A stretch of 64,000 nt of DNA. Source: RPQJ01 sp963823535. Lineage in GTDB: Bacteria > Pseudomonadota > Gammaproteobacteria > Steroidobacterales > Steroidobacteraceae. The notes under the pieces were generated by a model, which saw only the letters and a program-made list of their open reading frames with translations, searched no databases and was not told the DNA's origin. A program made the position numbers and the translations under genes. The DNA is taken from assembly GCA_963823535.1 (NCBI GenBank), contig CAWGLZ010000003.1, forward strand, positions 310,001 to 374,000, read 5' to 3'. How positions within the stretch are numbered: the first letter of the stretch is position 1; the number at the start of each line of letters is the position of its first letter. Positions 55,570 to 63,098 of the stretch are shown piece by piece.

Positions 55570-56469
55570 ATGGAGCGCAAGCAACGCCTGCGCATCGCCA
55601 TCCAGAAGTCCGGGCGGCTCACCGACCACTCCCTCGACCTGCTGGCGCGCTGCGGCCTCAAGTACAGCCGCGGCAAGGACCAGCTCATGTGCTACGGGGA
55701 GAACATGCCGCTCGACGTGCTCTTCGTGCGCGACGACGACATCCCGGACCTCGTCCAGGAAGACGTCTGCGACCTGGGGCTGGTCGGTCTCAACGTCATC
55801 GAGGAAAAGCGCCTCGCCATGGCGGCCCGCGGCAGCCAGGCGCGCTTCGAGATGATCCAGCGACTGGACTTCGGCCGCTGCCGCCTGTCGCTCGCCGTGC
55901 CCGACGAGTTCGCATACTCGGGCCTCGACAGCCTTGCCGACCGACGCATCGCCACGACCTATCCCAACGTCCTGGCACGGTTCCTGCGCGAGAACTCGAT
56001 CCGTGCCGAGATCGTCACCCTGTCCGGCGCCGTGGAGATCGCGCCGCGACTCGGGCGCGCCGACCTGATCTGCGACCTCGTCTCCACCGGGTCGACCTTG
56101 AGCGCGAACCACCTGCGCGAGGTCGCCACCGTGCTGCAGAGCGAGGCCGCCCTCATCCGCACGCCGGTGCCGCTGCCCGACGAGAAGGCCGACTGGGTGC
56201 GACGGCTGCTGCTGCGCATCGACGGCGTGCAGCAGGTGCGCGAGAGCAAGTACATCATGCTGCACGCGCCGCGCTCCGCCCTGGCGCAGATCAAGCAGCT
56301 GCTGCCCGGCAGCGAGTCGCCCACGGTCATCCCGCTCGACGGCGCCGGCGACAAGGTGGCCGTGCACGCCGTGTGCCGCGAGACCGTCTTCTGGGAGACG
56401 CTGGAGAGCCTGAAGGCGGCCGGTGCGAGTGCGGTGCTGGTGCTGCCGGTCGAGAAGATGCTGCCATGA
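55570..56469 (+). CDS. hisG: ATP phosphoribosyltransferase (long form)
   Basis: HisG, 299 aa, catalyses the first committed step of histidine synthesis from ATP and PRPP. IAIQKSGRLTDHSLDLL opens the protein. GRADLICDLVSTGSTLSANHL is the PRPP-binding loop. The C-terminal ~75 residues (VMLHAP-like YIMLHAPRSALAQIKQLLPG) form the histidine-binding ACT-like domain of the hexameric long form, so no HisZ is needed. It overlaps hisD by 4 bases. Confidence 0.97.
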   Translation: MERKQRLRIAIQKSGRLTDHSLDLLARCGLKYSRGKDQLMCYGENMPLDVLFVRDDDIPDLVQEDVCDLGLVGLNVIEEKRLAMAARGSQARFEMIQRLDFGRCRLSLAVPDEFAYSGLDSLADRRIATTYPNVLARFLRENSIRAEIVTLSGAVEIAPRLGRADLICDLVSTGSTLSANHLREVATVLQSEAALIRTPVPLPDEKADWVRRLLLRIDGVQQVRESKYIMLHAPRSALAQIKQLLPGSESPTVIPLDGAGDKVAVHAVCRETVFWETLESLKAAGASAVLVLPVEKMLP

Positions 56470-57791
56470 CCGCGCCGCTCGAGATCCTGGACTGGACGCG
56501 GCTCGACGATGCCGGTCGCGACGCGATCCTGAGGCGTCCTGCACAGCGTGCGGCCGCGGAACTGCTCGAGAAGACCGGCCGCATCGTCGAGGATGTGCGT
56601 CGCCGCGGCGACGAGGCCCTGCGCGAGTACACCGAACGCTTCGATCGGGTGCGACTCGCCACCTTCGCCGTCAACGCTCCTGAGTTCGACGCGGCCGAGG
56701 CGGCGCTCTCGGAAGACCAGCACGCGGCCCTGCGCCGGGCGATCGGCACGGTCACCACGTTTCACGAGGCGCAACAGGCGGCCCCGCTGCGCATCGAAAC
56801 CTCCCCCGGCGTGGTCTGCGAACGCATCACCGTGCCGCTCGACGCCGTCGGGCTCTACGTTCCGGCCGGCACCGCCCCCCTGCCCTCCACGGCGATCATG
56901 CTCGCCGTCCCGGCGCGGATCGCGGGCTGTCCGTTGCGGGTCCTGTGCACGCCGCCGCGCCCCGACGGTTCGGCAGACCCGGCGGTCCTGGTGGCCGCGC
57001 GGCTGTGCGGCATCGAGCGCGTCTTCAAGATCGGCGGCGCGCAGGCCGTGGCGGCCATGGCCTACGGTACGGCCAGCGTACCCAAGGTCGACAAGATCTT
57101 CGGTCCCGGCAACGCCTGGGTGACGGCGGCGAAGCAGGTCGTCGCCGCCGATGCCGACGGCGCGGCCCTGGACATGCCGGCCGGTCCGTCCGAGGTGCTG
57201 GTGATCGCCGACGGGTCCGCGCGCCCGGCGTTCGTCGCGGCCGACCTGCTCGCCCAGGCGGAGCACAGCGAGGACGCGCAGGTCGTGCTGGTGACGACGT
57301 CGCGTGCCATGGCCGAGGCGTGCGTGGCCGAGGTCGCCCGGCAGATGGCCGTGCTGCCGCGCCGCGCCATCACCGCGCGATCGATCGCCGAGAGCCGCGT
57401 GCTGCTGGTCCCCGATCTCGAGACCGCCCTCGAGGTGAGCAACCGCTATGCGCCCGAACACCTGATCCTGCAGGTCGACGATCCCCGTGCGTGGCTCGGC
57501 CGCGTGCGCAACGCAGGCTCGGTGTTCCTCGGTGCGTGGACGCCGGAGACCATGGGTGACTACTGCAGCGGCACCAATCACGTGCTGCCCACCTACGGGC
57601 ACGCCCGCGCCTACAGCGGACTGGGCGTCGCCGACTTCCAGAAGCGCATCACCGTCCAGGAAGTCACGCCCGCGGGCCTGGCCGATCTCGGGCGGACGGC
57701 CCGCACGCTCGCGCGCCTCGAGTCGCTCGACGCGCATGCAAACGCCGTGACGGTGCGGCTCGACGTCATCGAGCGGGAGTCGCTCGCATGA
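56466..57791 (+). CDS. hisD: histidinol dehydrogenase
   Basis: HisD, 441 aa, a zinc enzyme making the last two NAD-dependent oxidations to histidine. LYVPAGTAPLPSTAIMLAVPA, FGPGNAWVTAAKQVV, DMPAGPSEVLVIAD and DLLAQAEHSEDAQVVLVTTS are present, as are the late catalytic His residues in CSGTNHVLPTYGHAR. ATGA overlap with hisG at 56466 and with hisC at 57788. Confidence 0.97.
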   Translation: MTAPLEILDWTRLDDAGRDAILRRPAQRAAAELLEKTGRIVEDVRRRGDEALREYTERFDRVRLATFAVNAPEFDAAEAALSEDQHAALRRAIGTVTTFHEAQQAAPLRIETSPGVVCERITVPLDAVGLYVPAGTAPLPSTAIMLAVPARIAGCPLRVLCTPPRPDGSADPAVLVAARLCGIERVFKIGGAQAVAAMAYGTASVPKVDKIFGPGNAWVTAAKQVVAADADGAALDMPAGPSEVLVIADGSARPAFVAADLLAQAEHSEDAQVVLVTTSRAMAEACVAEVARQMAVLPRRAITARSIAESRVLLVPDLETALEVSNRYAPEHLILQVDDPRAWLGRVRNAGSVFLGAWTPETMGDYCSGTNHVLPTYGHARAYSGLGVADFQKRITVQEVTPAGLADLGRTARTLARLESLDAHANAVTVRLDVIERESLA

Positions 57792-58843
57792 GCTCGGTGC
57801 TCGACCTCGCCCGGCCGGACATCCTGCAGCTGCAACCCTATGCGCACGCGGCCTGGGACCCGTCGCTCGAGCGCCTGCACGCCAACGAGATGCCCTGGCG
57901 CGCCCAGGGGGACAACTCGGCGGCCGGCCTCAATCGCTACCCCGAGCCGCAGCCTCATGATCTGGTCGAGCGCATGGCGAGTCTGTACGACGTGCCGCTC
58001 GCCCGCGTGCTGGTCGGTCGCGGCAGTGACGAGGCCATCGATCTGCTGGTGAGGGCGTTCTGCCGCGCCGGACTCGACGGCGTCGTGATCACGCCGCCGA
58101 CCTTCGGCTTCTACAAGGTCGCGGCGCGCATCCAGGGGGCGGACGTGCACGAGGTCCCCCTGCTCCGCCCCGGGTTCGCGCTGGACGTCCCCGCCGTGAT
58201 CGAGGCCGGCCGCCGCGCGAAGATCGTCTTCCTGTGCTCGCCCAACAACCCGACCGGCAACCTCATCGACGAGTCGGCGATGCTCGACGTCTGTCGCGAA
58301 CTCGCGACCGAGGCCCTCGTCTGCGTGGACGAGGCCTACCTCGAGTTCTCGGGAAACCCGAGCCTGGCATCGCGCCTCGACGAATACCCGAATCTCGTCG
58401 TGCTGCGCACGCTCTCGAAGGCGTATGCGCTCGCGGGAGCGCGGCTTGGGACGCTGATCGCGCGCGAGGAGATCGTCGAACTCCTGAAGCGCATCATTCC
58501 GCCCTACGCGATTCCGGCGTCGACCGTCGAGGCGGTGCTGGCGCTCACCGAGGCGCCGCAGCGGGCCATGGCCGGCGCACGCATCGCCACGCTGCTCGCC
58601 GAGCGCGACCGCATGGCCGAGCGGCTCGCGCGGATGCGGGTGGTCGCGCAGGTGTTTCCATCGGCCGCCAACTTCCTGCTGGTCGAGTGTCGCGACGCCC
58701 GGGCGGTGCTCGAGGCGGGCAAGTCGGTGGGACTGCTGGTCCGCGACTTCAGCTCGGCGCCGGGCCTGGCGAACTGCCTGCGTATCTCGGTGGGGACGCC
58801 CGAGCAGAACGAGCGGCTGATGGCCGCGCTGGAGCGACTATGA
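57788..58843 (+). CDS. hisC: histidinol-phosphate aminotransferase
   Basis: HisC, 351 aa, a PLP-dependent class I/II aminotransferase. NEMPWRAQG and LNRYPEPQP near the start, GRGSDEAIDLLVRAF, CSPNNPTGN, CVDEAYLEFSG and the PLP lysine in LRTLSKAYALAGARLG near residue 216 are clear. It overlaps both neighbours by 4 bases. Confidence 0.97.
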   Translation: MSSVLDLARPDILQLQPYAHAAWDPSLERLHANEMPWRAQGDNSAAGLNRYPEPQPHDLVERMASLYDVPLARVLVGRGSDEAIDLLVRAFCRAGLDGVVITPPTFGFYKVAARIQGADVHEVPLLRPGFALDVPAVIEAGRRAKIVFLCSPNNPTGNLIDESAMLDVCRELATEALVCVDEAYLEFSGNPSLASRLDEYPNLVVLRTLSKAYALAGARLGTLIAREEIVELLKRIIPPYAIPASTVEAVLALTEAPQRAMAGARIATLLAERDRMAERLARMRVVAQVFPSAANFLLVECRDARAVLEAGKSVGLLVRDFSSAPGLANCLRISVGTPEQNERLMAALERL

Positions 58844-59916
58844 GCGGCGAGCGAATCCTGTTCATCGACCGGGACGGGACGATCATCGAGGAGCCACCGG
58901 ACGAGCAGGTCGACAGCCTGCAGAAGCTGCGCCTGCTGCCCGGGGTCATTCCCGCCCTGCTCGACCTGCAACGGGCGGGTTACCGGCTGGTCCTCGTCAG
59001 CAACCAGGACGGCCTTGGCACCTCGTCCTTCCCGGAGGACGCCTTCCGCGAGCCGCAGGACTTCCTGCGCGGAATCCTGGCGTCCCAGGGCATCGAGTTC
59101 GCGGCCGAGTTCTTCTGCCCGCACGTCCCGGCCGACGATTGCGACTGCCGCAAGCCGCGTACCGGCCTGCTCACCGAATTCCTGGCGTCGCGGGCCCTGG
59201 ACACCGCACACAGTTACGTCATCGGCGACCGCGACACCGACATGCAGCTCGCGGACAACCTCGGGCTGCCGGGCCTGCGGGTGCGCGCGCAGGGCACGGC
59301 GGACGAGACCTGGCCCGCGATTGCCGAACGACTGTGCCGCCTCAACCGCACGGCGCGGGTACAACGGCAGACCCGCGAGACCGACATCGAGGTCGCCGTG
59401 TACCTCGACCGCACCACGCCGGTCGCCATCGAGACCGGCATCGGCTTCTTCGACCATATGCTCGAGCAGGTCGCGAAGCACGGGGAATTCGCACTCGAAC
59501 TGCGCTGCCGCGGCGACCTGCAGGTGGACGAGCACCACACCGTCGAGGACTGCGCCCTCGCCCTCGGCCAGGCGCTGCGCGAGGCGCTCGGCGACAAGCG
59601 GGGCATCGGCCGCTACGGCTTCGTGCTGCCCATGGACGAGGCGCTCGCGCAGGTGGCGATCGACCTCTCGGGACGTTCCTATTCGGTGTTCACCGGCCAT
59701 TTCAGCCGCGACGCCGTCGGCGGACTGCCGACCGAGCTCGTCCCGCACTTCTTCCGCTCCGTCGCCGACAGCCTCGGCGCCGCGATCCACATCGAGGTCA
59801 AGGGCGAGAACACGCACCACATGGTGGAGGCCTGCTTCAAGGGACTGGGTCGCGCGCTGCGTCGCGCCATCCGCGTGCGGGGCACGGAGCTGCCGAGCAG
59901 CAAGGGCGTGCTGTGA
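58840..59916 (+). CDS. hisB: bifunctional histidinol-phosphatase / imidazoleglycerol-phosphate dehydratase
   Basis: HisB, 358 aa. The N-terminal HAD phosphatase (residues 1-165) opens with ILFIDRDGTIIEEP and carries the zinc-binding CPHVPADDCDCRKPRTG. The C-terminal IGPD domain has FFDHMLEQVAKHG, DEHHTVEDCALALG and NTHHMVEACFKGLGRAL, the two manganese-binding motifs. The fused form is typical of enterobacteria and Xanthomonadales. ATGA overlap with hisC. Confidence 0.97.
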   Translation: MSGERILFIDRDGTIIEEPPDEQVDSLQKLRLLPGVIPALLDLQRAGYRLVLVSNQDGLGTSSFPEDAFREPQDFLRGILASQGIEFAAEFFCPHVPADDCDCRKPRTGLLTEFLASRALDTAHSYVIGDRDTDMQLADNLGLPGLRVRAQGTADETWPAIAERLCRLNRTARVQRQTRETDIEVAVYLDRTTPVAIETGIGFFDHMLEQVAKHGEFALELRCRGDLQVDEHHTVEDCALALGQALREALGDKRGIGRYGFVLPMDEALAQVAIDLSGRSYSVFTGHFSRDAVGGLPTELVPHFFRSVADSLGAAIHIEVKGENTHHMVEACFKGLGRALRRAIRVRGTELPSSKGVL

Positions 59917-59926
59917 GATCTTGCGC

Positions 59927-60535
59927 GTGAACGACGTCGCGATCATCGACAACGGCGGCGCCAACATCGCCTCGCTGCGCTTTGCGCTCGAGCGCCTCGG
60001 CGCGAGCTCGCAGCTGACGGCCGATCCCGCCGCCCTGCGTGCGGCCCGTCGCGTCATCCTGCCGGGCGTCGGGGCGGCGGGCGACGCCATGTCGCGCCTG
60101 CGCGCGCTGGGACTCGTCGAGCTGATCCCGCAGCTCGAGCAGCCGGTGCTCGGCATCTGCCTCGGCATGCAACTGCTGTTTGCGAGCAGCGAGGAAGGCG
60201 GCGACGCCGACGATACCGAGTGCCTGGGGATCATCGCGGAACGCGTGGCCCGCTTCCGCAACCGGCCGGACCATCCGGTCCCGCACATGGGTTGGAACCA
60301 GCTCCGCATCGTGAGCGACGGACCACTGACACGCGGACTCGGCGACGGCGAATACGTCTACTTCGTGCACAGCTACGCCGCGCCCACCGGGCCCTGGACC
60401 CTGGCCGCAACGGACTACGGCCAGGAGTTCTCGGCGGCAGTGCAGCGCGGCAATTTCTACGGCGTGCAGTTCCATCCCGAGCGCTCGGCCAGCGCAGGCA
60501 GCCGGCTGCTGGCCAACTTCCTGGAGCTGGCCTGA
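59927..60535 (+). CDS. hisH: imidazole glycerol phosphate synthase, glutaminase subunit
   Basis: HisH, 202 aa, a class I glutamine amidotransferase feeding ammonia to HisF. The nucleophile Cys is in GICLGMQLLF near residue 78, and the His-Glu pair in GVQFHPERSA near residue 183. The start is a GTG at 59927 (a TTG at 59921 is the alternative), 10 bases after hisB. The stop TGA shares one base with the hisA ATG. Confidence 0.95.
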   Translation: MNDVAIIDNGGANIASLRFALERLGASSQLTADPAALRAARRVILPGVGAAGDAMSRLRALGLVELIPQLEQPVLGICLGMQLLFASSEEGGDADDTECLGIIAERVARFRNRPDHPVPHMGWNQLRIVSDGPLTRGLGDGEYVYFVHSYAAPTGPWTLAATDYGQEFSAAVQRGNFYGVQFHPERSASAGSRLLANFLELA

Positions 60536-61278
60536 TGCTCCTCGTCCCCGCCATCGACCTGCGCGGCGGTCGCTGCGTCCGCCTGCTGCAGGGCCGCTTC
60601 GACGCCGAGACCGTCTACGCCACGGATCCGGCCGAGGTGCTCGATCGCTATCTCGCCTACGGGGCGCGTCTCATCCACGTCGTGGACCTCGACGGCGCGC
60701 GCGACGGCGCGCAGGGCAATCGGTCGGCGATCGAGCGCCTGCTCGCCGCGGCGCCCGGGGTGAGCCTCCAGGTGGGCGGCGGCGTCCGTGAGCGTGGCAT
60801 CGCCGACGCTCTGCTGGCGCTCGGCGTGGCCCGTGTCGTCGTCGGGAGCGTCGCGGTCACCCAGCCGCTCGAGGTCGAGCGCTGGCTGCGCGAACTGGGA
60901 CCGGACAAGGTCGTGCTGGCCTTCGACGTCCGTCTCGACGAGGACGGCACGCCGCGGCTCGCGACGCACGGCTGGGAGCGACAGACCGGGACCAGCCTCT
61001 GGGAAATGGTCGAACGCTACTCCGCGCACGGCCTGCGGCACGTGCTCTGCACCGACGTGGCGCGCGACGGGGCCCTCAGCGGACCGAACCTCGAACTGTA
61101 CCGGGAGGCCGTGCACCGGTTCCCCGGCATCGACTGGCAGGCCTCCGGCGGCGTGAGCGAGGCCCGGGACCTGCACGCACTCGCCGCCACGGGCGTCGCC
61201 GCGGTCATCAGCGGACGCGCGCTGCTCGAAGGACGTCTCAAACCCGAGGAGCTCGAGCCATTCTTGCCCGCCGCATAA
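60535..61278 (+). CDS. hisA: phosphoribosylformimino-5-aminoimidazole carboxamide ribotide isomerase
   Basis: HisA, 247 aa, a half-barrel-duplicated TIM barrel. The first catalytic Asp is in PAIDLRGGRCVRLLQG and the second in CTDVARDGALSGPN. VGGGVRERG and ASGGVSEARDL bind phosphate. It ends PFLPAA-TAA at 61278, overlapping the hisF coding start at 61260 by 19 bases. Confidence 0.97.
   Translation: MLLVPAIDLRGGRCVRLLQGRFDAETVYATDPAEVLDRYLAYGARLIHVVDLDGARDGAQGNRSAIERLLAAAPGVSLQVGGGVRERGIADALLALGVARVVVGSVAVTQPLEVERWLRELGPDKVVLAFDVRLDEDGTPRLATHGWERQTGTSLWEMVERYSAHGLRHVLCTDVARDGALSGPNLELYREAVHRFPGIDWQASGGVSEARDLHALAATGVAAVISGRALLEGRLKPEELEPFLPAA
61246..61251 (+). promoter_or_regulatory. Shine-Dalgarno supporting an AUU start of hisF
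   Basis: GAGGAG lies 8 bases before ATT 61260. No ATG, GTG or TTG in the hisF frame exists between here and GTG 61320, which is too late to encode the catalytic Asp. Confidence 0.7.
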
Positions 61279-62028
61279 TTCCCTGCCTCGACGTCCGCGA
61301 CGGCCAGGTCGTCAAGGGCGTGCGCTTCCGCGACCACCGCGTCGTGGGCGACATCCTCGAACTGGCCACGCGCTACCGCACCGAGGGTGCGGACGAACTC
61401 GTGTTCTACGACATCACGGCGAGCCCGGAGCAGCGCTCGGTGGACCGCAGCTGGATCACGCGGGTTGCGCGCGTGCTGGACATTCCCTTCTGCGTCGCGG
61501 GCGGCATCCGCAGCGTCGAGGATGCCGAGGCGGTGCTGAACGCCGGCGCCGAGAAGATTTCCGTCAACTCGCCGGCGCTGGCGGAACCCGCGCTGATCGA
61601 CCGCCTGGCGCACCGCTTCGGCACGCAGTGCGTCGTGGTCGGCGTGGACAGCCAGACCGTCGGCGACGACTACCTCGTCTACCAGTACACCGGCGACCCG
61701 ACGCGTTCGCGCAGCACCGCGCGGCGCACGCTCGACTGGGTGCAGGAGGCGCAGGACCGCGGTGCCGGCGAAATCGTCCTCAACTGCATGGCCAGCGACG
61801 GCGTGCGCTCGGGCTATGACCTGGCGCAGCTCAGTCAGGTCCGGGACGTCTGCCGCGTGCCGCTCATCGCCTCCGGTGGCGCCGGCGCGCCCGAGCACTT
61901 CGCCGAGGTCTTCCGGCAGGCCCGCGTCGACGGCGCCCTCGCGGCCAGCGTCTTCCACTCCGGCGCGATCGCGATTCCCGACCTCAAGCGCTACCTGCGC
62001 GAGACACGACATCGAGGTGAGGCTGTGA
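61260..62028 (+). CDS. hisF: imidazole glycerol phosphate synthase, cyclase subunit; AUU start, frameshift near the 3' end
   Basis: HisF, about 255 aa. Homology starts as LARRIIPCLDVRDGQVVKGV, where the family reads MLA(K/R)RIIPCLDV. The codon in the Met position is ATT at 61260, with GAGGAG 8 bases upstream. Catalytic Asp residues lie in CLDV (near 11) and NCMASDG (near 130). AGGIRS and ASGGAG bind phosphate. Near 62007 one extra base moves the frame. The family-like ending DIEVRL-TGA (62026-62028) is in the shifted frame, while the unshifted frame runs without a stop into hisIE. It works with HisH. Confidence 0.88.
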
Positions 62029-62654
62029 CCCTGGACGACGTGAAGACCCTCGACTGGAGCAAGGACGGCGGGTTGCTGCCCGCCGTCGTCCAGCACGCAC
62101 GCTCCGGACGCGTGCTGATGCTCGGCTACATGAACGAGGCCTCGCTGCGCGAGACGCTCACCGGCGGCCGCGTGGTGTTCTACAGCCGCTCGCGCCAGCA
62201 GCTGTGGACCAAGGGCGAGACCTCCGGGAATTTCCTCAGCGTGGTGGACGTCAGCACCGACTGCGACGCCGACGCGATCCTCGTGCTCGCGGACCCGCTC
62301 GGCCCCACCTGCCACCGCGGGACCGAATCGTGCTTTGCAGAGGCCACGCCGACCGACGCCCAGCGTCTCGCGTTCCTGTCCCTGCTCGAGCAGATCATCA
62401 CCCACCGGATCGCCGAACAGACGGAAGGCAGCTACACCGCGCAGCTGTTCCAGCAGGGCCCGAGCCGGATCGCCCAGAAACTCGGCGAGGAAGGACTGGA
62501 GGTCGCGCTGGCCTCCGTCACGCGCGACGACGAGGGCGTGCTGAGCGAGTGCGCGGACCTGCTCTTCCACCTGCTCGTCCTGCTCAGGTCGCGTGACCTG
62601 ACGCTCGAGGACGTCGTGCAGGAGCTACGGGCGCGACACGCCGCGAAGCCCTAG
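62025..62654 (+). CDS. hisI: bifunctional phosphoribosyl-AMP cyclohydrolase / phosphoribosyl-ATP pyrophosphohydrolase
   Basis: HisIE, 209 aa, catalyses steps two and three of histidine synthesis. The cyclohydrolase domain has MLGYMNEASL, FYSRSRQQLWTKGETSGN and zinc-binding DCDADAIL and PTCHRG. The C-terminal HisE domain (from about residue 118) has SYTAQLFQQGPSRIAQKLGE and ECADLLFHLLVLL. Its GTG start overlaps the expected hisF stop as GTGA, with GAGGTGAGG upstream. In the sequence as given it is also fused in frame to hisF. Last gene of the operon. Confidence 0.92.
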   Translation: MTLDDVKTLDWSKDGGLLPAVVQHARSGRVLMLGYMNEASLRETLTGGRVVFYSRSRQQLWTKGETSGNFLSVVDVSTDCDADAILVLADPLGPTCHRGTESCFAEATPTDAQRLAFLSLLEQIITHRIAEQTEGSYTAQLFQQGPSRIAQKLGEEGLEVALASVTRDDEGVLSECADLLFHLLVLLRSRDLTLEDVVQELRARHAAKP

Positions 62655-62819
62655 GCGTTCCGTCTGGGGCAGGCTGGCGAGTTGCCGGTCGAACGTACCC
62701 AGCGGCACGTGGCCCGCCTTGCGTGCGGTTTCCAGGACCAGGCAGTCCGAAAATCCCAGGGCCGGCCGTGCCCGGTAGTGCGCCAGGGCGGACTCGACCA
62801 CGTCCGCGTCCTGGAGCGT
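62625..62819 (-). pseudogene. VapC-type PIN-domain toxin remnant
   Basis: Minus-strand translation reads as the C-terminal half of a PIN-domain ribonuclease: VVESALAHYRARPALGFSDCL, VLETARKAGHVPLGTFDRQL. The Asp residues of FSDCL and TFDRQ correspond to the late acidic residues of VapC. The N-terminal half with the first catalytic Asp is missing, and the fragment begins right at the antitoxin stop. Its end overlaps hisIE by about 30 bases. An inactive remnant left by a deletion is the simplest reading. Confidence 0.7.
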
Positions 62820-63061
62820 CAGCGTCGCATGTACTTGCGGATACCGTTCCTGACGGACTCGGACTGGCTCACCCGCAGCGGTTCGTCACCGAACAGCGCC
62901 GCGTGGATATCCGCAGAGGTGCAATTTCCTGCACGACGCACGACGAATTCACCGTCGCGTTCTTCCCAGACCAGGACCGACCCGGGCCCGATGCCCATGC
63001 GTCGCCGAACCTCGGCTGGAATGGAGATCTGCCCCTGCGGCCGTGATCCTGGATTCTGCAA
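62819..63061 (-). CDS. AbrB/MazE-type antitoxin
   Basis: An 80-aa SpoVT-AbrB-fold DNA-binding protein. QGQISIPAEVRRRMGIGPGS is the swapped-hairpin core, followed by VLVWEERDGEFVVRRAG and a C-terminal toxin-binding tail ending RNGIRKYMRR. Such proteins are VapB-like antitoxins encoded just before vapC. Here only a toxin remnant follows, so this may be a solitary antitoxin or transcriptional repressor. Confidence 0.85.
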   Translation of the reverse strand: MQNPGSRPQGQISIPAEVRRRMGIGPGSVLVWEERDGEFVVRRAGNCTSADIHAALFGDEPLRVSQSESVRNGIRKYMRR

Positions 63062-63098
63062 TGCTCATGGGGTCACATTACCCGGGCGACGTGCCACG

